From NCBI RefSeq assembly GCF_030580655.1, contig NZ_JAUQTB010000009.1:1-64000 (forward strand): a stretch of DNA of 64,000 nt, read 5' to 3'. The notes under the pieces were generated by a model. The model was not told the DNA's origin. It ran no database searches and saw only the letters and a program-made list of their open reading frames with translations. Source of the stretch: Paenibacillus lacisoli (lineage in GTDB: Bacteria; Bacillota; Bacilli; Paenibacillales; Paenibacillaceae). The first letter of the stretch is position 1, and each line of letters begins with the position of its first letter. A program made the translations under genes and the position numbers. Positions 16,041 through 24,766 of this stretch are shown here, one piece after another.

Positions 16041-16943
16041 GTGCAGCTTGAAATCGATAACTCCTCATTGGTCGTCTATGAAGCTCTTGCCAGTGAAGTA
16101 CGGATTCGCATTATACAGCTTCTGTCCAATAATAAAATGAATATCAAAGAGCTTGCAGAAGAACTGCAGATCAGCAGTCCGATCGTAACCAAACATGTAC
16201 AGAAGCTGGAAGATGCCGGTATTATACGGACCGAGAAAATCCCGGGCAAATCCGGCCTGCAGAAGATATCAATCCTCAAGGTGGATCATATCGAGATTAA
16301 TTTCCCGAAGAAAATATTTCACTCCTTCGCCTCCTACAAGACGTCGGTTCCGATCGGGCACTATACGGATTTTGACCTGAAGCCGACCTGCGGGCTTGCT
16401 TCGGAGAAGGATTTTATCGGGCCTGTCGATGAACCGAAATACTTTATGGACCCCAAGCGGGTGGAAGCCCAAATTCTTTGGTTTACCAAAGGCTTTATCC
16501 AATATCAGATTGCCAACTTCCTCCAACAGGACGAAAAGCTGCAGCAGTTCGAAATCAGCATGGAGCTGTCCTCTGAATTTCCGTTCGCGAACGATGTGTG
16601 GCCCTCTGATATCACTTTTACGTTGAATGGGCACGAGCTTGGCTGTTGGACCAGCCCGGGCGATTATGCAGATACCAGGGGGAAGTTAAATCCGGATTGG
16701 TGGCCGAGTAATCTGAATCAATACGGACTGCTGAAGACGATCCGGATTACGAATCACGGTACGTATATGGACGGGGACCTGATGTCAGCCTTATCTGTTG
16801 ACGATCTGGATACCGGCTGTGACCGATGGACCTTCCGTATTGAAGTCAAAGAGGATGCAGCTCATGTGGGCGGTGCGACGATTTTTGGCAGGAAATTCGG
16901 GAATCACGCACAGGATATTAATTTTAAAATGTATTATCTGTAA
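16041..16943 (+). CDS. Two-domain ArsR-type transcriptional regulator
   Basis: A protein of about 300 residues, much longer than the 90-120 of usual ArsR repressors. Residues 1-85 are a winged helix: VYEALASEVRIRIIQLLSNN, then MNIKELAEELQISSPIVTKH and VQKLEDAGIIRTE. The other 210 residues are beta-rich with many Trp, Asp and Gly (FANDVWPSDITFTLNGHELG, then GCWTSPGDYADTRGKLNPDW), which looks like a jelly-roll domain suited to binding sugar. It lacks the metal-binding Cys of metal sensors. Placed divergently from the arabinoside ABC operon and before the arabinanase, it most likely controls both in answer to a sugar. The start is GTG 16041; a GTG at 16005 is too close to the promoter. Confidence 0.75.
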   Translation: MQLEIDNSSLVVYEALASEVRIRIIQLLSNNKMNIKELAEELQISSPIVTKHVQKLEDAGIIRTEKIPGKSGLQKISILKVDHIEINFPKKIFHSFASYKTSVPIGHYTDFDLKPTCGLASEKDFIGPVDEPKYFMDPKRVEAQILWFTKGFIQYQIANFLQQDEKLQQFEISMELSSEFPFANDVWPSDITFTLNGHELGCWTSPGDYADTRGKLNPDWWPSNLNQYGLLKTIRITNHGTYMDGDLMSALSVDDLDTGCDRWTFRIEVKEDAAHVGGATIFGRKFGNHAQDINFKMYYL

Positions 16944-16970
16944 AAGCATAATTCTTATAAAGACGCAAGG

Positions 16971-17013
16971 CGGCCCTGTCCTAGAGAAATCTATGCGGCA
17001 GGGCCGTCTTTTT
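16971..17013 (+). terminator. Terminator of the ArsR-type regulator gene
   Basis: Arms CGGCCCTG and CAGGGCCG with a 20-base loop, then TCTTTTT. It lies 28 bp after the stop and before the arabinanase promoter, so the two genes are separate units. Confidence 0.8.
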
Positions 17014-17027
17014 GGATAAAATCATAT

Positions 17028-17056
17028 TTACAAAAACATTAATACGTTGATATAAT
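17028..17056 (+). promoter_or_regulatory. Promoter of the arabinanase gene
   Basis: TTACAA (17028-17033), 17-bp spacer, TATAAT (17051-17056): a good sigma-A promoter. A start near 17063 gives a leader of about 125 bases, which holds an orphan ribosome site and a cre site. Confidence 0.7.
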
Positions 17057-17097
17057 CACAAACATTAATGGCAAAATATCTGATTCATAAGGAGGAG

Positions 17098-17139
17098 ATG
17101 ACCGCCGTATCCTTATCCCGGCCCATCGTCAGCTATTGA
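17098..17139 (+). other. Leader mini-frame behind an orphan Shine-Dalgarno
   Basis: AAGGAGGAG runs straight into ATG 17098, opening a 13-codon frame MTAVSLSRPIVSY that stops before the cre site. Spacing of two bases is too tight for good translation. No other start suits this strong site. It may be a leader peptide, a standby ribosome site, or a relic of an older start. Confidence 0.3.
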
Positions 17140-17150
17140 TCCGCAGGATT

Positions 17151-17164
17151 TGTAATCGTTTTCA
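17151..17164 (+). promoter_or_regulatory. CcpA cre site in arabinanase leader
   Basis: TGTAATCGTTTTCA fits the cre consensus at all fixed positions. It lies about 90 bp downstream of the predicted transcription start and 22 bp before the ATG, so repression would be by roadblock. Confidence 0.7.
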
Positions 17165-17186
17165 TTAACGAAAGGAGCATATCTGC

Positions 17187-19736
17187 ATGACCAAAAAACG
17201 TAGGCTCAGCATGATTTGTCTTTCTCTATTGACTGCTGCCATTATGGTCCCTTCTACCCTGCTGGCTGAAGGAAACCAAGGCACCGCCTCTACTCCAAAC
17301 AAGTCTGTAACCACAGCACAAGCCCCTGTCTATCAGAACGTATCGGTCCACGATCCCTCCATCGTCAAGGATGGGGATAGCTACTATGTCTTCGGGTCTC
17401 ACATCGAGGCTGCCAAGTCCAAGGATCTAATAAGCTGGACCCGGTTTACCAATGGTTATACAACACCGGGCAACACGCTGTATGGCGACCTGTCTGCCAA
17501 TCTGTCAGAATCTTTTGCCTGGGCTGGCCGGAACGATTCTGACAGCAAGGGCGGCTATGCTGTCTGGGCACCAGACGTATTCTGGAACAAGGATTATCTC
17601 CATCCGGACGGCTCCAAGGGCGCTTATATGATGTATTACAGCGCTTCATCCACTTATATCCGTTCAGCGATCGGTTTTGCCGTGTCGAAGCAGATTGAAG
17701 GTCCGTATACCTATGGCGGTACAGTCGTGTATTCCGGTTTCACCAGAGACGATGCCAAAGATAAAGACAGTGTCATTAATAAAAAATGGACCAACACCAA
17801 TATCAGCAAGCTAATCCGCAGCGGCACCTTCTCCAATCCCCGTCCAGAGTGGTTTAACGCCGATGGCTCCTACGCCAACTTGACTTATCCGAACGCCATT
17901 GACGCCAACCTGTTCTATGACTCCAAAGGCAAGCTGCACATGGTATATGGTTCATGGTCAGGCGGAATATTCGAGCTGGAGGTAAATCCTCGTACGGGCA
18001 TGCCGATCTACCCGGGCCAAGATGGTATAACAGAGGACGGCCGGTTAATTGACCGTTATTTCGGCACCAAAATCGCTGGCGGTTACGGTAAATCCGGCGA
18101 AGGTCCGTATGTCGTCTACAACAAGGAAACCGGTTACTACTACCTCTATGTTACTTATGGGTGGCTGGGTGCTGATGGCGGCTATAACATGCGGGTATTC
18201 CGTTCGAAGCAGCCGGAAGGTCCGTATGTGGACAGCCTGGGACAAAACGCTGTGCTTCCAGGCAATATCGATAATGCCCCCTACGGCAATAAGCTGATCG
18301 GCAATTATCTCTTCGACCGAAAAGTCGGTGATCCGGGTACAGGCAGCGGCGTTGGTTATGTTTCCCCAGGGCATAATTCAGTCTACCAGGATACCGCTTC
18401 CGGCCGGGCCTACCTCGTCTTCCATTCCCGTTTCCCGCAGACCGGAGAAATGCACGAACTGCGTGTGCATCAGATCTTCATGAATGAGCAGGGCTGGCCT
18501 CTGATTGCTCCTTACCATTACGGAGGTGAGTCACTCAGCAAAGCAGACCGCCAGGATGTTATTGGTGATTACAAGTTGATCAACCACGGACGCAGTAACA
18601 GTGCAGATATTCAGCATGCCTCTTCGATTACGTTGAACAAAAATAATACTGTAACCGGGGCTGTTCAGGGAACATGGAAACGAACCGGTCAATATCAGGC
18701 CTCCTTGACCTTGTCCGGTGTGACGTATGAAGGGGTGTTCCTGCGCCAGTGGGATCCTGTTTCCCAGCAGAGGGTCATGACCTTTACCGCCTTGTCCAAA
18801 GACGGGACTGCCATTTGGGGCAGCAAGCTGCCAAACGAAGATGACCGGGAAGTCGTGGCAGACGTTGTCCAGGACCTGACTCTCGGGGATACCAGCCAGG
18901 TAGTCGCCAATCTGAGCCTACCTACCGAAGGCAGCCGTCAGACGACCATCTCCTGGACGACATCCAACGCAGATGTCGTGACCACAGCCGGAGAAATACA
19001 TCGCCCGGCATCCGGTTCGGGGAATAAAAGTGTTGTGCTCACAGCTATCATCACCAAAGGAAAGGTCACCGCAACCAAACGGTTTGACATTACGGTACTT
19101 CCTTATTCAGATGCCAAGCTCACCGCCCGCTACTCCTTCGAGAATGACCTGAAGGACGGAACAGGTTCTTACGCAGCCGGTACGATAACCGGAAGTAAGC
19201 TGGACCAAACCGGCGGGAAGATCACCTATACGGACGGACATCAGGGTAAAGCGGCATCCTTTGACGGAGCAAGCGGCATCCGTCTTCCGGACGGGCTTAT
19301 CAGCAGCAGTTCATATTCAGTATCCCTCTGGGTCAAGCCGGAGCAGCTGTCTCTATACACCACCACCTTCTTTGGCGCCAAAGACAGCACTAATTGGGTC
19401 AGTGTCGTTCCGATGGGACCTGCGTCCAATCAGACGATGGTCTGGTCCGGCAGCGAAACCTGGTATGATGCAGCCGCAGGGCCTGCTATCCAGGCCGGTG
19501 AATGGACACAATTAGCCTTCTCGGTAGACCGCGGTACGCTGACCGTCTACGTGAATGGCGTCGCCAAGTTTACAGGTTCCCATTTTAAGGACTTGTTCAC
19601 CGGTCCGGGCGGCACCTTCAGTCTTGGTGTGAACTGGTGGGATCCGCCGTTTCAGGGACTGATCGACGAGCTGACCCTCTATGAGGGAGCGCTGACTCCA
19701 CAGCAGGCGGCAGATCTGGCCAAAACCTCACCCTGA
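17187..19736 (+). CDS. Secreted GH43 endo-arabinanase, multidomain
   Basis: An 849-residue secreted enzyme. A signal peptide covers residues 1-27 (cut near TLLAEG). Residues 50-430 are a GH43 propeller, with catalytic base Asp56 in VHDPSIVKDG, the pKa Asp in NAIDANLFYD and the acid Glu in KSGEGPYVVYN. Residues 450-550 are the small beta domain of the AbnB/Abn2 type of endo-1,5-alpha-L-arabinanase. Residues 555-645 are an atrophied Ig-like domain (TTISWTTSNADVVTTAGEIH). Residues 650-845 are a LamG/concanavalin fold (ARYSFENDL, SVSLWVKPEQ, LIDELTLYEG), probably carbohydrate-binding. It cuts arabinan outside the cell for uptake by the ABC system. GAAAGGAG precedes the ATG. No cell-wall anchor is seen. 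Confidence 0.9.
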   Translation: MTKKRRLSMICLSLLTAAIMVPSTLLAEGNQGTASTPNKSVTTAQAPVYQNVSVHDPSIVKDGDSYYVFGSHIEAAKSKDLISWTRFTNGYTTPGNTLYGDLSANLSESFAWAGRNDSDSKGGYAVWAPDVFWNKDYLHPDGSKGAYMMYYSASSTYIRSAIGFAVSKQIEGPYTYGGTVVYSGFTRDDAKDKDSVINKKWTNTNISKLIRSGTFSNPRPEWFNADGSYANLTYPNAIDANLFYDSKGKLHMVYGSWSGGIFELEVNPRTGMPIYPGQDGITEDGRLIDRYFGTKIAGGYGKSGEGPYVVYNKETGYYYLYVTYGWLGADGGYNMRVFRSKQPEGPYVDSLGQNAVLPGNIDNAPYGNKLIGNYLFDRKVGDPGTGSGVGYVSPGHNSVYQDTASGRAYLVFHSRFPQTGEMHELRVHQIFMNEQGWPLIAPYHYGGESLSKADRQDVIGDYKLINHGRSNSADIQHASSITLNKNNTVTGAVQGTWKRTGQYQASLTLSGVTYEGVFLRQWDPVSQQRVMTFTALSKDGTAIWGSKLPNEDDREVVADVVQDLTLGDTSQVVANLSLPTEGSRQTTISWTTSNADVVTTAGEIHRPASGSGNKSVVLTAIITKGKVTATKRFDITVLPYSDAKLTARYSFENDLKDGTGSYAAGTITGSKLDQTGGKITYTDGHQGKAASFDGASGIRLPDGLISSSSYSVSLWVKPEQLSLYTTTFFGAKDSTNWVSVVPMGPASNQTMVWSGSETWYDAAAGPAIQAGEWTQLAFSVDRGTLTVYVNGVAKFTGSHFKDLFTGPGGTFSLGVNWWDPPFQGLIDELTLYEGALTPQQAADLAKTSP

Positions 19737-19966
19737 AGCCACCCTGAAGCCACCCAGAAAGCCAGGGTCTGCGTATGAAAAACTAGCATCAGCCTTCCGG
19801 TTTTGTCCATCCGCTGTTCGATCCAACTCCTGTTCTGCCCGGCATATTGTCCGCATGAACTTTGTATACTATTGCTGAGCAAGTAAATGATACTGCTATA
19901 CAGCCTGATTCGCCGTTTTACACATACTGAATATCACTGGGGCCGGGCACGGGGGAGGACAACAAA

Positions 19967-20740
19967 TTGGATGCATTGTGGCTGGAATATGCTTGGGCTC
20001 TGCTTATTTTGATCGGACTGGAAGGACTGCTGTCAGCGGATAACGCACTGGTGCTGGCGGTTATTGCTAAGAACTTGCCGGAAAAACAAAAGAAACGCGC
20101 ACTCAATTACGGAATTATTATGGCCTTTGTTTTTCGCTTTGCCGCATTGTTTGCCATTTCTTTCATCGCCAATGCCTGGTGGGTACAGGCAATTGGTGCA
20201 GCTTACCTTCTGTACCTTGGTATCAAACACATCATCCAGGCCCGCTTCGGCAAGAAAAACAAGAGTATAGACAAGGAAACGAGACGGGAAGGTGAAGGGA
20301 AAGATTTTTGGCCAACAGTGGGAAAAATCGCGCTTGCTGATCTCGCCTTCGCGATTGATTCCATTCTGGCGGCGGTTGCCCTTGCGCTCGGTCTCCCGGA
20401 TTCACCGCTAGGCGAATTTGGAGGGATGGACGGCGGACAATTTATCGTTGTGGTGCTTGGCGGAGTTGCGGGTCTAATTTTGATTAAGTTTGCAGCCAGC
20501 TGGTTCGTACGTCTACTGTCCCAGCGCCCTGCTCTGGAAACGACAGCCTATGCCATTGTTGCCTGGGTTGGGGTTAAGCTGGCCGTCATTACGCTGGCCC
20601 ATGAGGACATCGGAATATTGAATCACGATTTTCCGCACAGCACAGGCTGGACCGTTGTGTTCTATATAGTCCTTCTATCCATTGCACTCCTCGGCTGGTT
20701 CGCACCCAGCAATAGAACGTCAAAGACAGGGCAAGTATAA
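19967..20740 (+). CDS. TerC family integral membrane protein
   Basis: A 257-residue membrane protein with about seven helices. The family's acidic membrane motifs are present: LEGLLSADNALVLAVIA (first helix region) and ALADLAFAIDSILAAVALAL, in each of which Asp lies within a helix and is thought to bind metal. Relatives of this branch (YkoY/YceF type) export or handle manganese, often loading secreted enzymes. The start is TTG 19967 behind GGGGGAGGAC. I looked for the yybP-ykoY manganese riboswitch in the 230 bp upstream and did not find it. It is a single gene ended by a strong terminator. Confidence 0.85.
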   Translation: MDALWLEYAWALLILIGLEGLLSADNALVLAVIAKNLPEKQKKRALNYGIIMAFVFRFAALFAISFIANAWWVQAIGAAYLLYLGIKHIIQARFGKKNKSIDKETRREGEGKDFWPTVGKIALADLAFAIDSILAAVALALGLPDSPLGEFGGMDGGQFIVVVLGGVAGLILIKFAASWFVRLLSQRPALETTAYAIVAWVGVKLAVITLAHEDIGILNHDFPHSTGWTVVFYIVLLSIALLGWFAPSNRTSKTGQV

Positions 20741-20790
20741 CCGGGATGCATGTACCAGGCAGGCACTCTGTACGTGTTTAAGACCTCATC

Positions 20791-20827
20791 AAAAAGTCAG
20801 CCGATCGTTCGGATCGGCTGACTTTTT
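20791..20827 (+). terminator. Strong terminator after TerC gene
   Basis: Sixteen-base arms, AAAAAGTCAGCCGATC and its exact complement, with a five-base loop, then seven T. It lies 50 bp after the stop. From here to 21012 I see only AT-rich spacer before the sulfur-locus promoter. Confidence 0.9.
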
Positions 20828-21012
20828 TTAAATTGAATCACTGAAGCTACAAATACAGCCATCAGCTGTTCGATCGCAGTGTCTACAATTCGTTCCCCGT
20901 TTGATTATAAATGCTTTCCTGGTTTTAACTTCGTTTTAGTGTATCGACTTTATAAAGCTCAGATTCAGATGCAAATCGATCTGGCACTACTCTGTTCCCA
21001 ATAAAAACTAAC

Positions 21013-21041
21013 TTGTAATTCTGTACAATATATCGTATTAT
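21013..21041 (+). promoter_or_regulatory. Promoter of the sulfur locus
   Basis: TTGTAA (21013-21018), 17-bp spacer, TATTAT (21036-21041). The -10 lies inside the palindromic operator. Confidence 0.6.
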
Positions 21042-21056
21042 TCGAATATAACGATA
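21031..21056. promoter_or_regulatory. Palindromic operator for the ArsR-type repressor
   Basis: A 26-bp palindrome centred on TTCGAA (21041-21046). The outer arms are TATCGT and ACGATA. Of 13 base pairs, 11 are symmetric. It covers the -10 hexamer and the transcription start, the usual place for an ArsR-family site, and stands 22 bp before the repressor gene. Self-regulation is inferred. Confidence 0.65.
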
Positions 21057-21078
21057 AACAAATATTAAGGAGGGCGTC

Positions 21079-21375
21079 ATGAATAGCAATTTCAAAGCCT
21101 ACAACCAAACCGCAGACATTTTGAAAGCCATCGCCCATCCCGTGCGGCTCTGCATTCTCCGAGGCTTGATCGAGAAAGGCAGCTGCAACGTTTCCTATAT
21201 GCAAGAATGTCTGGAGCTTCCACAGTCCACCGTATCCCAGCATCTGCAAAAGCTCCGTTCCCTTGGTATTGTCGAGAGCGAACGTAACGGCCTGGAGATC
21301 AATTATTCCGTCAAAGATGAGAAGGTTAAGCAGTTAATTACTTTATTTCTAGGAGAGATCAGTCATCATGAGTAA
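21079..21375 (+). CDS. ArsR-type repressor, likely persulfide-responsive
   Basis: A 98-residue single-domain winged-helix repressor: ADILKAIAHPVRLCILRGL, then LPQSTVSQHLQKLRSLGIVE. It has three Cys (25, 36 and 44). No His-rich or CxC metal site is seen, so the Cys more likely sense reactive sulfur, as in the SqrR/BigR branch. This is inferred from the partner gene. AAGGAGGG precedes the ATG. Its stop overlaps the start of the CoA-disulfide reductase fusion gene by 8 bp (ATGAGTAA), so the two are coupled. It probably represses both through the palindrome at 21031. Confidence 0.85.
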   Translation: MNSNFKAYNQTADILKAIAHPVRLCILRGLIEKGSCNVSYMQECLELPQSTVSQHLQKLRSLGIVESERNGLEINYSVKDEKVKQLITLFLGEISHHE

Positions 21376-23887
21376 AAAAGTATTAATCGTCGGCGGTGTC
21401 GCCGGAGGCGCATCTGCTGCTGCAAGACTTCGCCGGTTAGATGAGGAAGCCCATATCGTCATGTTCGAGCGGGACCCGTATATTTCGTTTGCCAACTGCG
21501 GGCTCCCCTATTATATCGGAGGATCCATTCAGGACCGCTCCAAGCTGCTCGTGCAGACACCGGAAGCCATGCACCGGCGCTTCAATATCGATATCCGCAC
21601 ACAGAGTGAAGTGGTTTCTGTTGACCCTGTGCATAAAAAAGTACGTGTACAGAGCCAAGAGCGCGGCGAATATGAGGAAAGTTATGATGCGCTGATTCTG
21701 TCTCCGGGGGCCAAACCCGTGGTTCCTGAATGGCCGGGAGTGACAAGCGATAAGATTCACACACTGCGCAACATTCCGGATACAGACCGGATTAAAGCTA
21801 AGGTACATGAAGAAGGTACACGTTCTGCTATCGTTATTGGCGGCGGTTTTATTGGTGTCGAGATGGCTGAGAACCTTCGAGAAGCCGGGCTTGATGTTAC
21901 ACTGATCCAGGCAGGCAGCCAGATTCTGGCTCCGTTCGATCCGGAGATGGCTTCTGTTCTGGCCAAGGAGCTGGAGGACCGCGGCGTACGGCTGCTCTTC
22001 TCCGATATGGTGCAAGGGTTCGAAGAAACAGCCCGCCGGATTCGTGTAAAGCTGGCCAGCGGCCGCATGCTCGAAAGTGAAATGGTGCTGCTCGCCATTG
22101 GAGTGAAGCCCGATACAGCATTCCTGCAGGACAGCGGTCTGGCTTTCGGTCCCCGAGGCCATATCGTGGTCAATGAACGAATGGAGACCAGCCTCCCGGA
22201 TGTTTATGCCGTCGGGGATGCTGTAGAGGTAACGGACCTGGTCAACGGCCGGAAAACAGCCATTCCGCTTGCCGGGCCAGCGAACAAACAGGGCCGGATC
22301 GCGGCAGACAATGTATGCGGACTCGGCACAGCCTATAAAGGTTCACAAGGTACGTCCATTATTAAAGTCTTTGGCTTAACCGGAGCCGCTACAGGTAACA
22401 ACGAAAAAACACTGCAGGAATTAAACATTCCTCACCATGTCGTTCATGTGCACCCAAGCTCCCATGCATCCTATTATCCGGGAGCAACGCCAATTTCGCT
22501 GAAGCTGCTATTCAGCCCTAAGGGGACGATACTTGGTGCACAGGCTGTCGGTTATGACGGGGTAGATAAACGGATCGACGATATCGCTACGGTTATTCGC
22601 TTCCGCGGCACGGTGACGGATCTGTCCGGGTTGGAGCTGTCTTATGCTCCTCCTTATTCTTCGGCTAAGGATCCAGTCAATATGGCCGCCTATGCAGCGG
22701 AGAATGTACTTCACGGCATGAGCGAAGTAATCCTGCCGGCCGATCTGGATCAACATGATGCGAATAAGATCATGCTGGTAGACGTACGGACAGAAATTGA
22801 ATTTGCCAACGGGCACATAGAAGGTGCTGTTAACATTCCGGTGGATGAACTCCGCAGCCGTCTGGATGAACTGGACGCTTCCAGAGAAATATGGGTCTAC
22901 TGCCAGGTTGGCCTGCGCGGATATACAGCTTCCCGTATTCTCAAGCAGAAAGGTTACCAGGTGAAAAATCTGAGCGGGGGTTACAAGACGTATCAGATGA
23001 GCCGCTATACAGCCAAACCCATGGATATCCAGCCGCCAGAACAGACGCACACTGGATTTAATGAACCTGCAAAACCCGCTGCTCCTGCGGAGCATCCCGC
23101 TTCGGTATCCAATTCTTCCGCACCGCATGCTGTGATACCAGCTGCCGACATGACCGTCGACGCTTGCGGTCTGGCTTGTCCGGGCCCCCTGCTTCAGGTG
23201 AAGCAGAACATGGATCAGCTGGAGGATGGCCAGATTCTGAAAGTGACCGCTTCAGATCCGGGCTTCTATGAGGACATCAAATCATGGGCGCGGATGTCCC
23301 GCAACGGGCTGCTGCAGCTGAACAAACGCCAGGACGGGATCATTGAGGCGTACCTGAACAAAGGCAATACAGGGATGACCTCCTCACCGGTTCCATCTGA
23401 AGCGCAGGCTGTTTCTAATGATAGAACCACTATGGTCGTATTCAGCGGTGATCTGGACAAAGCCATTGCGTCGTTCATTATTGCCAACGGTGCAGCAGCC
23501 AGCGGCAAGAAGGTCACCATGTTCTTCACCTTCTGGGGATTGAACATTATCCGCAAGCATGAGAAGGTGCCTGTCGCCAAGGGACTGGTCGGTAAAATGT
23601 TCGGTGCTATGATGCCGCGCGGCAGCCGCAGGCTGTCGATGTCTAAAATGAACATGCTTGGCATGGGGCCGCAGATGATCCGCTCCCTCATGAAGAGTAA
23701 AAATGTGCCTTCACTGGAAGAGCTCATTCAGACAGCGATCGACCAGGGGGTCGAAATTATTGCCTGTCAAATGTCGATGGACCTGATGGGCATTGACCGG
23801 GCCGAGCTGATCGAAGGGATCGGGTACGGCGGTGTTGGTGCTTATCTGGGTAAAGCGGATCAGACCGGACACAATCTGTTTATTTAG
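21368..23887 (+). CDS. CoA-disulfide reductase/rhodanese/TusA/DsrE fusion
   Basis: An 839-residue cytosolic fusion of four sulfur-handling domains. Residues 1-445 are a FAD/NAD(P)H disulfide reductase of the CoADR type: GGVAGG at 9-14, redox Cys44 in FANCGLPYY, second dinucleotide fold GGGFIGVE at 157-164, and AVGDAVE for FAD. Residues 452-545 are rhodanese with active Cys512 in YCQVGLRG. Residues 595-665 are TusA-like with ACGLACPGP (Cys600, Cys604). Residues 688-839 are DsrE/F-like with Cys800 in IIACQMSMD. It could reduce CoA disulfide or persulfide and relay sulfur from Cys to Cys. Every expected Cys is present. It is coupled to the ArsR-type gene and ends at a strong terminator. Confidence 0.93.
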   Translation: MSKKVLIVGGVAGGASAAARLRRLDEEAHIVMFERDPYISFANCGLPYYIGGSIQDRSKLLVQTPEAMHRRFNIDIRTQSEVVSVDPVHKKVRVQSQERGEYEESYDALILSPGAKPVVPEWPGVTSDKIHTLRNIPDTDRIKAKVHEEGTRSAIVIGGGFIGVEMAENLREAGLDVTLIQAGSQILAPFDPEMASVLAKELEDRGVRLLFSDMVQGFEETARRIRVKLASGRMLESEMVLLAIGVKPDTAFLQDSGLAFGPRGHIVVNERMETSLPDVYAVGDAVEVTDLVNGRKTAIPLAGPANKQGRIAADNVCGLGTAYKGSQGTSIIKVFGLTGAATGNNEKTLQELNIPHHVVHVHPSSHASYYPGATPISLKLLFSPKGTILGAQAVGYDGVDKRIDDIATVIRFRGTVTDLSGLELSYAPPYSSAKDPVNMAAYAAENVLHGMSEVILPADLDQHDANKIMLVDVRTEIEFANGHIEGAVNIPVDELRSRLDELDASREIWVYCQVGLRGYTASRILKQKGYQVKNLSGGYKTYQMSRYTAKPMDIQPPEQTHTGFNEPAKPAAPAEHPASVSNSSAPHAVIPAADMTVDACGLACPGPLLQVKQNMDQLEDGQILKVTASDPGFYEDIKSWARMSRNGLLQLNKRQDGIIEAYLNKGNTGMTSSPVPSEAQAVSNDRTTMVVFSGDLDKAIASFIIANGAAASGKKVTMFFTFWGLNIIRKHEKVPVAKGLVGKMFGAMMPRGSRRLSMSKMNMLGMGPQMIRSLMKSKNVPSLEELIQTAIDQGVEIIACQMSMDLMGIDRAELIEGIGYGGVGAYLGKADQTGHNLFI

Positions 23888-23914
23888 AAAAGACATTTTT
23901 TTTCAAAATGCAAT

Positions 23915-23962
23915 AAAAAGGCACCGGCATTCCTGCTTGTCTGGAACGCCGGTGCCTTTTTT
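23915..23962 (+). terminator. Terminator of the sulfur locus
   Basis: Arms AAAAAGGCACCGGC and GCCGGTGCCTTTTT around a 19-base loop, followed by further T. It closes the fusion gene and also faces the converging gene at 24040. Confidence 0.88.
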
Positions 23963-24039
23963 CAATACAGACAAACCGGATTCAATTCTTTATACCTGTT
24001 ACGCAATAGACAGGGCATTCAAGCATCGGTACAGCCGGT

Positions 24040-24624
24040 TTAATCCAGCTCGATCTCGAGACGTGCCAGGACACCCGCAGGATTGTCAGCGCTGCGGTTC
24101 GCATTGGATGGGAAATTAAAGGCTGCGATGACAATATCATTACTGCCTGAACGAAGGAATTTTCGGATGTTAAAGGTTCTACCCGGATTAAAGAAAGAAT
24201 TGTTCGCTTGAGGATTATCAATCAGCACAGACCGTCCGTTGATCAGTACGATGGCAAAGTTATCGACGGCCAGGAACAAGCTGGCTCTCTGAACATCGTT
24301 TCGGATCGTGAACCTTCTGGCAATCACCGCCGCAGGTCCGTTCGGGTCATTTTGCCCCCAGACATAAGATTCTCCGCTCTGCGGTGCGACCCATGCCGGG
24401 TTCCGTTCAATTTCGATTGCGTTTACCCAATTGCGGTCCGTACCTATTCTTCTTGTTCTCCGGGTGATCACAACAGACTTTTGGGTATTTAACTGCTTTT
24501 GCGCCTTCATCATCATTTTCATGGCCTTGGCCACGCTGCTGGCCCGAATCCCTCTATATCCTTTAGATGTCTTGACCTGCTTGCTCTTATTTTTCGCTTT
24601 GCCCACCGCTGTTTTTTTTAACAT
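24040..24624 (-). CDS. Basic-tailed beta protein of unknown function
   Basis: A 194-residue protein without signal peptide. The first 60 residues are very basic, rich in Lys/Arg/Met (KNKSKQVKTSKGYRG, AKAMKMMMKAQKQL). The other 130 are beta: WVNAIEIERNPAWVAP, then SYVWGQND, ASLFLAVDNFAIVLINGRSV, FNIRKFLRSGSNDIVIAAFN and VLARLEIELD. The strand order resembles a galactose-binding-like (jelly-roll) domain. A basic tail with a beta head could suit a spore-coat or envelope protein, but that is a guess. AAAGGAGGAG precedes ATG 24624. It is a single gene between two terminators. Confidence 0.7.
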   Translation of the reverse strand: MLKKTAVGKAKNKSKQVKTSKGYRGIRASSVAKAMKMMMKAQKQLNTQKSVVITRRTRRIGTDRNWVNAIEIERNPAWVAPQSGESYVWGQNDPNGPAAVIARRFTIRNDVQRASLFLAVDNFAIVLINGRSVLIDNPQANNSFFNPGRTFNIRKFLRSGSNDIVIAAFNFPSNANRSADNPAGVLARLEIELD

Positions 24625-24766
24625 GCTCTGTCTCCTCCTTTATTAACGAATCTTCAATATGTATATGAATCTACGCTCTTGATCGAAAGGGACAAATCAT
24701 ATTGTCTCTTCGCTCAAATCTCACAGCTCCGATAGACTCCTTTCACAACGCGGCAGTAGCAGCAAC

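Noticed and set aside
19741..19966. Manganese (yybP-ykoY) riboswitch before the TerC gene
   Set aside because: The conserved GGGGAGUA-type core and paired loops are not present in this spacer.
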